NCBI RefSeq assembly: GCF_004343605.1
Contig: NZ_POSF01000021.1
Coordinates: forward strand, 1-57,319
Reading direction: 5' to 3'
Source: Dehalobacter sp. 12DCB1
GTDB taxonomy: Bacteria > Bacillota > Desulfitobacteriia > Desulfitobacteriales > Syntrophobotulaceae
Length of the DNA: 57,319 nucleotides
The translations under genes were made by a program, and so were the position numbers. The notes under the pieces were generated by a model. That model was not told where the DNA came from, ran no database searches, and worked only from the letters and a program-made list of their open reading frames with translations. The first letter of the stretch is position 1, and each line of letters starts with the position of its first letter. This document shows positions 36,739 through 44,452 of the stretch, one piece after another.

Positions 36739-37593
36739 TTACTCCACGGTATCTGTCAAGAGGTCCTTCACATAAGTCGGAAGCGCAAAGCTTCCTTTGT
36801 GGATATCCGTATTATAATACCTTGTTTTGATCCCGAGTTGATTCCAGGTTTCTTCTTTGACATCCATTACAGGGTCATATTTTTTGGAAGCAAAACCAAA
36901 TAACCAGTGGCCTGAAGGATAGGTCGGAATATGAGCCTGGTATACTTTACAAATCGGGAAGTATTCCCGAATGCGTTTATGGGCCCTTTGCATGGCCTGC
37001 GCATACTCATCATAGTAAGGGCTTTCATGCTGATTGACCAGAATGCCGTCTTCTTTTAACGCTTTAAAGCAGTTGCCATAAAACTCTCTGGTAAAGAGCC
37101 CTTCCCCCGGCCCGAATGGATCGGTAGAATCAACAATCACAAGGTCATAGGTGTTCTCCCTGGAACGGACAAATCTAAGTCCGTCCTCAAAATAAAGATG
37201 CACCCTGGGGTCATCTAGCTTGCTGGCTGTCTGAGGCAGATATTCCCGGCACACGTCGACCACCATCTTGTCAATTTCCACCATATCGATGTTTTCAATC
37301 CCGTCATAGCGGGTAAGCTCTCTGACAGTGCCGCCATCTCCGGCGCCAATCACCATGACGTTCTTAATCCCTGGATTCGTTGCCATAGGGACATGCACAA
37401 TCATATCATGATAAATAAATTCGTCTTTTTCTGTAACCATCATCAGCCCGTCCAGCGTTAAGAACGTGCCGAACTCTTTGGACTTAAAGACGTCAATTCG
37501 TTGGTATTCGCTCTGTCCGTTATAGAGCTGTTCATCGACCTTGATGGTAAAACGGACATTTTGGGTATGCTGTTCCGTATACCATAATTCCAT
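36739..37593 (-). CDS. speE: Polyamine aminopropyltransferase (spermidine synthase)
   Basis: Transfers aminopropyl from decarboxylated SAM to putrescine or a related amine. The SAM-site motifs are VIGAGDGGTVRELTRYDG and VEIDKMVVDVCREYLPQ, with DSTDPFGPGEGLF as the catalytic Asp region. 284 residues. It lies 3 nt after the decarboxylase gene, so the two form a polyamine operon. No S-adenosylmethionine decarboxylase is in view. Confidence 0.95.
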   Translation of the reverse strand: MELWYTEQHTQNVRFTIKVDEQLYNGQSEYQRIDVFKSKEFGTFLTLDGLMMVTEKDEFIYHDMIVHVPMATNPGIKNVMVIGAGDGGTVRELTRYDGIENIDMVEIDKMVVDVCREYLPQTASKLDDPRVHLYFEDGLRFVRSRENTYDLVIVDSTDPFGPGEGLFTREFYGNCFKALKEDGILVNQHESPYYDEYAQAMQRAHKRIREYFPICKVYQAHIPTYPSGHWLFGFASKKYDPVMDVKEETWNQLGIKTRYYNTDIHKGSFALPTYVKDLLTDTVE

Positions 37594-37596
37594 ATT

Positions 37597-39048
37597 TCAT
37601 TCCCCCACAACCCTGATATTTTCAATAAACATATCTTCCGTCCCGGTAAGAAAGCTTCCTTTACTCTTGGCATAGACAATGTAATCAATGATTTCCTCAG
37701 TGATCCGCTCTCCAGGCGCGAGTATTGGAATCCCCGGAGGATAGGCCATCACAAACTCCCCGCTGATCTGTCCGGCGCTGTCTCGGATAGGCACGGAATG
37801 CTGTTCTGAATAAAACGCGCGCTGCGGAGCCATGACGACATCAGGCGTAATGTACTCATGATCAAACATACCTGTCTTATCACGCATATAAAGCCTTTTG
37901 ATCTCCGACAGGGACGAGACCAGACGCTCCAAGGCCAGCGCCCTGTCGCCAACAGAGATAATCGCCAGAATATTTCCAATATCGCCGAATTCGATCTGGA
38001 TATCGTAATTATCCCGAAGTATATCGTAGACCTCCACTCCCGCCAGCCCTATATCCCGGGTATGTACGACAAGCTTGGTCGTATCAAAATCAAAAATCGA
38101 ATCTCCATTGATCAGTTCTTTCGAGAATGCATAATATCCGCCAATTTTGTTAATTTCGTCGCGTCCATAGTTGGCAAGGGAAGTTACTTTGGCAAAGATA
38201 TTTTTCCCGTCAAGTGCAAGGTTGCGTCTGGAAATATCCAAAGAAGACAAAAGTAGGTAAGAAGCGCTGGTCGTCTGGGTCAGATTGATGATCTGCCGGA
38301 CATGTCCAATATTTAGACGGCTGCCAATTAACAAAAAAGAGCTTTGGCTTAAGCTTCCTCCAGTTTTATGCATACTGACCGCCGCCATATCTGCCCCTGC
38401 GGCCATGGCATTCAGCGGTTGGTTTTCACCGAAGTAAAAGTGGGTGCCATGGGCTTCATCGGCCAGTACAAACATACCTTTTTGGTGAGCAAGTTCGGTA
38501 ATGGTCTTTAAGTCTGAACATATCCCGTAGTAGGTAGGATTATTAATAAAAATGGCCTTTGCATCGGGATGCTGCTCCATCGCTTTTTTTACTTCGCTGA
38601 TCGACATTCCCAAAGGTATGCCGAGCACATTATTGACTCCCGGATTCACATATACCGGGATGGCCCCACTGATAATCAGTGCATTAATGGCACTTTTATG
38701 AACATTGCGCGGCATAATGATCTTATCGCCCTGTTTGCATACGCTCATGATCATCGCCTGGACTGCCGAGGTCGTTCCATTGACCATGAAAAACGCATGG
38801 TAGGCGCCAAAGGCATCCGCAGCCAGTTCCTCTGCCTCTTTGATGACCGAAACAGGATGTCCAAGATTATCTAAAGGTTTCATGGCATTGACATCAACAG
38901 AAAGACACCTTTCCCCGAGAAACTCCCTGAGCTCCGGGTTGCCTCTCCCTTGTTTGTGCCCAGGCACATCAAACGGTACGATCCGCATTGCTTTATATTT
39001 TTGAAGGGCTTCATAAATAGGCGCTCTGTCCTGGGAAGCTAGCTGCAT
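37597..39048 (-). CDS. speA: PLP-dependent arginine/lysine/ornithine decarboxylase (fold type I)
   Basis: Orn/Lys/Arg decarboxylase of the SpeA/YaaO type, 483 residues. VPGHKQGRG is the N-terminal substrate region, ADEAHGTHFYFGE holds the PLP Asp/His, and SMHKTGGSLSQ holds the Schiff-base lysine (K228). The ATG at 39048 is chosen because GGAG lies 6 nt upstream; the in-frame GTG at 39060 overlaps the ribosome-binding site. With speE it supports agmatine/putrescine-to-spermidine synthesis. Arginine specificity is inferred from context. Confidence 0.88.
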   Translation of the reverse strand: MQLASQDRAPIYEALQKYKAMRIVPFDVPGHKQGRGNPELREFLGERCLSVDVNAMKPLDNLGHPVSVIKEAEELAADAFGAYHAFFMVNGTTSAVQAMIMSVCKQGDKIIMPRNVHKSAINALIISGAIPVYVNPGVNNVLGIPLGMSISEVKKAMEQHPDAKAIFINNPTYYGICSDLKTITELAHQKGMFVLADEAHGTHFYFGENQPLNAMAAGADMAAVSMHKTGGSLSQSSFLLIGSRLNIGHVRQIINLTQTTSASYLLLSSLDISRRNLALDGKNIFAKVTSLANYGRDEINKIGGYYAFSKELINGDSIFDFDTTKLVVHTRDIGLAGVEVYDILRDNYDIQIEFGDIGNILAIISVGDRALALERLVSSLSEIKRLYMRDKTGMFDHEYITPDVVMAPQRAFYSEQHSVPIRDSAGQISGEFVMAYPPGIPILAPGERITEEIIDYIVYAKSKGSFLTGTEDMFIENIRVVGE

Positions 39049-39240
39049 GAAAATCTCCACCCTCTGCTATGGTCTGTGTCTTTATAAACTATCAACGTTA
39101 CTATAGTGGACAATCTGGACAATGTCAATAAAATAGCTTAAATCAACGAGCAAGAGATCTGCTGCAAGCTGTATGGTATAATGATTAAACAAAAGGCGCT
39201 TTTACTCCGGGTAAGATAGACTATGATTATCCTATAACTT

Positions 39241-39693
39241 CTATAGATTTCTAATAAACGTGCCGTATTTCTTAAGGATGAAAGAAGTTATCACACCGAA
39301 GATAGTCAAAATTATCAGAGCAAACAGATTGGTAAGAGGTTGGAATTGTATTTGAGGGGCAATATTCAATAAGGGCATAAATAACCCCATGGAAGCAAAC
39401 CCGACCATGTTGGCTATGATAACCCCTTTTAAAATGGCAAAATCTTTTCCGGTCATTTTCATGACGATAACTAATAATATCGTTGTGCCAATGCTCAAAG
39501 CCATTGTCCCGACGATTCCTAAGAATATCCCGATAGGGGAATTGACTAGGCTCCAACTTAGGAAAACATCTGCGGCTATATTCCATGGAGATGTCATCGG
39601 GATTCCTAAAACAATAAGGATATAAGATAAGAAGTCCATAACAGTTGCGCCAATAATACCCGCAATGGTAGCAGCACAAATTGGGTCTTTCAT
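39241..39693 (-). CDS. Small four-helix integral membrane protein, unknown function
   Basis: 150 residues, four predicted membrane segments (about 8-30, 50-78, 87-108, 117-140) and short loops. GGGGGTATCC precedes the ATG. I recognise no family. It stands alone between speA and the DUF2334 gene. Confidence 0.6.
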   Translation of the reverse strand: MKDPICAATIAGIIGATVMDFLSYILIVLGIPMTSPWNIAADVFLSWSLVNSPIGIFLGIVGTMALSIGTTILLVIVMKMTGKDFAILKGVIIANMVGFASMGLFMPLLNIAPQIQFQPLTNLFALIILTIFGVITSFILKKYGTFIRNL

Positions 39694-40086
39694 TTTTTGG
39701 ATACCCCCATAGTTTTAAATTTTGATATTTTAATGTCTCTCAGTTTTAATGCTTTTATGTATAAAAATATGGGGCTAGAATTGAATGGTATTTATACCGA
39801 TGGCAATGGCTGTTCCCTTTCAATTTAGGAAAGTGAGGTTTTTTATTTATTTGGAGTTTGCATAACGGTTCCCAAAGGCGCATTTTATGGTAAAATAATG
39901 CATAGTAAAGCAGTATTTTTTCTAAAAAAGCGTGCACTTTAGGAGTATACGGATATGTATAAACTCTTTGGCTCAAATTTGGGGTGGCCATTTCTGGAAA
40001 CTATTTAGATTAAATTGGTCTGTCTGATAGAAATTTATTATTCGTTATGCGAACCCTAATTATTTTTTTATGAGGATATTTATTTT
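39694..40086. other. Intergenic region before the DUF2334 gene
   Basis: About 390 AT-rich bases. A short minus-strand frame (39755-39991) lacks a ribosome-binding site and family features. Nothing else supported. Confidence 0.5.
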
Positions 40087-41985
40087 ATGTTTAGAGAAAA
40101 AGTATTTGCAATTGCATTAACATGTACACTTTTTTTAACAGTAATTGCTCATTCCAGTTTATCTACCCGTCCGAGCAATATCTCAAAGGAACAATTCTCC
40201 GAGAAGCTGCCGGCCTTATTAAGATTAGAGGATGTAGGTCCCGGGGAAGAATACACAAGCCAGGAAAACCTCGATAAACTGATTGTACTGGCAGATTATC
40301 TTAAACAAGAGGGGATACCGTTTGAAGTCTCTTTGATTCCCAGGATGGTTGTACCCGGCAGGAACTATGATGTTGCCATTACCGATCATACGGAATATGC
40401 TCGGAAATTTGTCTCTACCATTAAAAGCCTTGAAGAAAAAGGCGGTATCATCGGGGTCCACGGCTATACCCACCAGAGCGGGAACAGCAATAGCGTGTCA
40501 GGATATGAATTCTACAGCTCGGCAAAAAATCCCGACGTGCCCAATACATACGCCTATGCCAAAGAGCGGGCTGAAAAAGCGATTGCGCTGTTTGATCAAG
40601 CAGGGATTCGTCCGGCCTACTGGGAAACGCCGCATTACAGCGCTTCACCCCAGCAACTTGTCGCTTTTCAAGAACAGATCGGTTTGATCTATGAAAACAA
40701 TTATTACTATCCTGAGGCCTGGAAAAGCAATAGCGTCGTAAATCAGCATCAAGAATATTATTGCGGCCTCGATGTTGTGCCTGCTCCTTTAGGGCATTTA
40801 AATTCCCCGGAGCGGCTTGCCGCTATGCTGGCTGTCTTGGATGATCCGGCAAAAAACGGAACACTGGCGTCCCTATACGTCCATCCTACCTATGAGTTTC
40901 AGTTTATAAAGAAAGTCCAGCAAAAAAACGGAGAAGTTCAGTATATTTATGATGAAAATTCCCTTTTGCACCAGCTTGTAAAGGAACTAAAAAACAGAAG
41001 ATACGCTTTTGTCTCGATCTATTCACTCGTAGGTTTTGTACCTGCCCAAAGGGCGGAAAATATTCAGTTTGACCCGAGGGATGAAGTCTTTACCGGTCAG
41101 TTTGTGACGGGTGCATCTGGAAAAAACGTGCTGATCTGGAACAAGAAAACGAATCAATGGCATATGTTCAGATATTCGGCCTCCTGGTATGCACCCAGGA
41201 AAGATATAAATGCATTTCAAGACTTGGGTGTATGGCTTAAAGACTTATCTCTGGACAGTGGAACGATACCGATCGTCGGGTATTTTAAAAATAAGGACAA
41301 ACAAGATTTGTTGCTCCTAAACACTGTTTCGGGGAGTATGATTTTAGCGGAAAACAACGGAAATAAATTCATTCCCAATTATCTGAAATGGCAGGCTTTG
41401 AATGATTTTCAAAACGTTGATCCCGTGGCTGGCGAGCTTAACGGGGACGGATTAACGGACCTGCTCCTTTATGACCGGGACAATGGCAGGATTGGCAGAG
41501 CTATCAATCAAGGCGGCTGTTTTTCGGATATAACATGGCAATCCTTTAATCTGCTTAAAGCAAAATCTTTGAAACTATTAACAGGAGATTTTAATGGCGA
41601 TGGCACAAGTGATATTTTAGGAATTAATTTTGACACAGATACATGGCAGGTATTGGTCGGGGTAAAAGCACACGGTTTTTCTCTTTCCCCTAAACGCTGG
41701 AACAGTCAATTTAGCATCAGTAGAGATTTTAAGCTATTTGCGGCCGACATTAATGGTGACAATAAAGATGATGTGATGGTTCACAGTCCAGATGGTCTTT
41801 GGAAAAGTTTCACCATGGATGGAAGAGAATTTGTATCTGGCGGAAGCTTTGGGCCATGGGGATCAGGAAATACAGAGGTAGCTCTTGCGGATATTAATGG
41901 TGACCAAAAAGCGGATCTGATCATGATCAATCATAGTACGGGTACTTACAACCTTAATAGCGCTATTTCAGTTTTAGGCAAATAA
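40087..41985 (+). CDS. Secreted DUF2334 (polysaccharide deacetylase-like) protein with FG-GAP repeats
   Basis: 632 residues. A signal peptide is likely (about 1-27). The N-terminal half (about 40-340) is a DUF2334 domain, a distant polysaccharide-deacetylase fold: LLRLEDVGPGEEYTSQENL, GGIIGVHGYTHQSG and WETPHYSAS. The C-terminal half carries at least four FG-GAP/VCBS-like units with calcium-loop motifs LNGDGLTDLL, FNGDGTSDIL, INGDNKDDVM and INGDQKADLI, which should form a beta-propeller. It is likely an exported envelope or exopolysaccharide-modifying enzyme. It is convergent with a GH84 glycosidase, which also acts on amino sugars. Confidence 0.85.
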   Translation: MFREKVFAIALTCTLFLTVIAHSSLSTRPSNISKEQFSEKLPALLRLEDVGPGEEYTSQENLDKLIVLADYLKQEGIPFEVSLIPRMVVPGRNYDVAITDHTEYARKFVSTIKSLEEKGGIIGVHGYTHQSGNSNSVSGYEFYSSAKNPDVPNTYAYAKERAEKAIALFDQAGIRPAYWETPHYSASPQQLVAFQEQIGLIYENNYYYPEAWKSNSVVNQHQEYYCGLDVVPAPLGHLNSPERLAAMLAVLDDPAKNGTLASLYVHPTYEFQFIKKVQQKNGEVQYIYDENSLLHQLVKELKNRRYAFVSIYSLVGFVPAQRAENIQFDPRDEVFTGQFVTGASGKNVLIWNKKTNQWHMFRYSASWYAPRKDINAFQDLGVWLKDLSLDSGTIPIVGYFKNKDKQDLLLLNTVSGSMILAENNGNKFIPNYLKWQALNDFQNVDPVAGELNGDGLTDLLLYDRDNGRIGRAINQGGCFSDITWQSFNLLKAKSLKLLTGDFNGDGTSDILGINFDTDTWQVLVGVKAHGFSLSPKRWNSQFSISRDFKLFAADINGDNKDDVMVHSPDGLWKSFTMDGREFVSGGSFGPWGSGNTEVALADINGDQKADLIMINHSTGTYNLNSAISVLGK

Positions 41986-42014
41986 AAATGGATTTAGCTG
42001 TTATTTAGCAAACC

Positions 42015-43619
42015 CTAATTAGATCCCGCCTTATTAATAAACGATAGAACTTCAGAACCAATTTGTAAGTTGTTGTTTCGCAACTGTTGCAAGCTTGTTT
42101 GAAGTTGCTGCTTAGCCGTGAGCTTTTGCGGATCATTGTTCGATAAATCTAAATATACTAAAGCCTGTAGTCCCGCTTGCCCTTCTTCGCTCAGTTTTAT
42201 TGCCCATGGGCTAATTTCTGCTAAAAGCTGTTGGTTGGTTATCGTCTTCTTAAGATTATCGGGCAAATCACTCAGTAATTGTAATTCTTTACGAAGTTCT
42301 AATTCACTGGGTCCATGCTGCCCTGATTGGTATTCTTGCCAAAAAGCGTCGGCTAATTTGGAAAACCCAGTATTGTCACTCGTATCAAGTGTACTTTGGC
42401 TTGAATATTGACAAAATTTACGGAAGGCCAATGCATCGCCTATGCCAGACATGCTCTGGAACGCCTCGTCCCAGGCTTGAAGCGGCTGGTATGTGCTGGG
42501 ATTGTATAGATATTGAGAAATAGTATAAAGTGCGATTTTTGACGCTTCGGGTTGGAGCATGGGATTTGCTAACATGCCACTCGTGTATGCCGACAAATCC
42601 TTCGAACGATTGATCAATGGTCCCATAAATAGTTGTGGCGCTTTCTTTACCGCATAGGTATAGTCGTTGACCGGATAATTGTCCCAGATAAGAGGTTTCC
42701 TACCCAAAAGCCGCCGTACTTGGTCAGCTTCACTACTTGTAATGGATTGGTTTAAGACCCAAGACCCTGTCCAGATCACCTGTATAGAGGGATCTAGATG
42801 TGACCGTATTGTAGTCCAATAGGCGCTGTCCTTAAGACCGTAGTAGTCTGTGGGAGCAAGCCAAAGCCTGAAACTTGAATCTTTTACAGTCTCATCCTCA
42901 AGCAATTTATTTGCTAAATCGATATGAGCCTTAGGATAATCAGAACCATACACTTGTTGGTCAGAACTCTTCAAGTAGTGTTGAACATCATCAAATGAAA
43001 GCATAAAAGTGTGAACTCCAATCGAACGCAACTGATCAATTTTGCTTTCAAGCAGTTGTACATCGGCTTTAGATGTAAAGGTAATGGAGTTGGCAACCAT
43101 TGCTGAGGTCAATGTTTCACCAGGCAGCGGTGACGGGATACCAGGAGAAATAGAATAAACAAAATTAACTCCATTCGCTTTTGCACTTTGCACCAAATTC
43201 TTCATCTGCTGTAGTTGTCCAATTGGGTAAAGGTCTGACCAATTGGTCCGCTGATAAGGGTCATCCTTGGGAGCATAGACATACGTGTTTAAATGGTGTT
43301 GGCCAATAAAGGTAAGCATGTTGGTTCTTTGCGCCATGGTCCAGGGGGTTCCGTAGAACCCTTCAATAACTCCGCGGATAGCAAAACTGTCTGTAGGTAG
43401 AGTTTGTTCATTGTCCGCTCCTGCCTGTGGCTGTTGATAAGGTACCGTGGTATCATTCCGGGGGCTTTGTGTTTGATCCTGACCATTGGTTTGGGTTTGT
43501 GAGTGTGTTGTCCAACCAAATAGGTAATCTTTAATAGGCGTATTATAATAGGCAATGGCTGTAATGCCTAACCCAAATAGAAGTACTGTTAAAGAAAGCA
43601 AGACAATTTTCTTCTTCAT
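42015..43619 (-). CDS. GH84-type beta-N-acetylglucosaminidase (hyaluronidase/NagJ-like)
   Basis: 534 residues with an N-terminal membrane anchor or signal (5-24) and a Gln/Thr-rich linker (38-75). The catalytic domain starts RGVIEGFYGTPW (82-93), typical of GH84. LSFDDVQHY gives the catalytic Asp pair D210-D211 for substrate-assisted cleavage. HLNTYVYAPKDDPYQR is another family block. The C-terminal 150 residues are helical. It removes beta-N-acetylglucosamine from glycans outside the cell. Convergent with the DUF2334 gene; the two stops are 29 nt apart. Confidence 0.9.
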   Translation of the reverse strand: MKKKIVLLSLTVLLFGLGITAIAYYNTPIKDYLFGWTTHSQTQTNGQDQTQSPRNDTTVPYQQPQAGADNEQTLPTDSFAIRGVIEGFYGTPWTMAQRTNMLTFIGQHHLNTYVYAPKDDPYQRTNWSDLYPIGQLQQMKNLVQSAKANGVNFVYSISPGIPSPLPGETLTSAMVANSITFTSKADVQLLESKIDQLRSIGVHTFMLSFDDVQHYLKSSDQQVYGSDYPKAHIDLANKLLEDETVKDSSFRLWLAPTDYYGLKDSAYWTTIRSHLDPSIQVIWTGSWVLNQSITSSEADQVRRLLGRKPLIWDNYPVNDYTYAVKKAPQLFMGPLINRSKDLSAYTSGMLANPMLQPEASKIALYTISQYLYNPSTYQPLQAWDEAFQSMSGIGDALAFRKFCQYSSQSTLDTSDNTGFSKLADAFWQEYQSGQHGPSELELRKELQLLSDLPDNLKKTITNQQLLAEISPWAIKLSEEGQAGLQALVYLDLSNNDPQKLTAKQQLQTSLQQLRNNNLQIGSEVLSFINKAGSN

Positions 43620-43740
43620 GGCCAGTCCATCCTTTAATATTCCCTTACAAGTAAACCTTCCACGTATTGTTTATTCTATATTTTATCCCAATTCAAGAAC
43701 CTTATAACGATACACCTATTTTATACGATTATCCCAAATA

Positions 43741-43803
43741 AAAAATAACCTCTCTTTATAGTTAATTGTTTTATAAATTAACTATAAAGGAGGCTATTTT
43801 TCA
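43741..43803 (-). terminator. Long bidirectional terminator with operator-like arms
   Basis: A 14-bp stem CTTTATAGTTAATT / AATTAACTATAAAG (43754-43767, 43776-43789), extended by CCTC/GAGG, with U-runs on both sides. It would stop minus-strand transcripts coming from the SIR2 gene before the GH84 gene. Its arms match the TATAGTTAA operator half-site near the XRE gene. Confidence 0.75.
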
Positions 43804-43884
43804 AAGTTGGGAATGTAATGTTTTGTATTTTGAGTGTATTCTTTGTATTATAATTTAATTACTTGGAATATATTTGATTAATTT

Positions 43885-44245
43885 AATTAAAAGCCGGACC
43901 GACAAAATCATGAATCGGGGCCTGCCTGACGGAAGCCAAGGCAGTGATTCCATATGGGGAGTGAATCTACAAGGAATTCGGACAGCCTCTCCCCGCGGGA
44001 ACTTGCCAGATTCGAATCTGGATTCGAATCTTAGTTTTTCCCAAGCGGTCATCCAAGCTTAGCGCCTATAATGAACTACTAAAAATACTCGTTACCCAAA
44101 GCAGAGTAGCTACGGCGCGAAAAGAAGTCAACCGGAAAAAAGCCTTGGAGATTGCGGCGAACATGGTTAAGACGCTGCAAAAATATTCGCCCGCGATTAG
44201 AACGAATTTGGATATTAAAACGGACAACCCGGCAAACTGAATGCC
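43885..44245 (+). pseudogene. Decayed coding remnant, unidentified
   Basis: This patch is richer in GC than its surroundings. One plus-strand frame (about 44030-44240) reads AYNELLKILVTQSRVATARK and then NRKKALEIAANMVKTLQKY before a stop, which looks like a protein C-terminus without a start. An adjacent stretch reads protein-like in another frame, suggesting frameshifts. I do not recognise the source. It begins at the tRNA-end-like sequence at 43892. Confidence 0.35.
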
Positions 44246-44452
44246 CGCTATATCCCGGTTTTGATGTACGGCACAACCCTCAATCAATTACAGGAGTATC
44301 CTTCTTCCGAAACTCCTTACAATGTTTTCAAACTTCTCAAACGCCAAACCAAAAAGAAAGTAAGTATATTCCAATTTATACCATTAAGGAAACTATATCA
44401 ATCTTGGGAAAAGTTAAAATTTTGTGTTACTAGCTTTGGAAAATAAAACTCA

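Noticed and set aside
39755-39991. 78-codon minus-strand frame
   Set aside because: No ribosome-binding site, AT-rich random composition, no family match.
44011-44026. CCAGATTCGAATCTGG as a tRNA T-arm
   Set aside because: The loop would be six bases and no acceptor, D or anticodon arm surrounds it.
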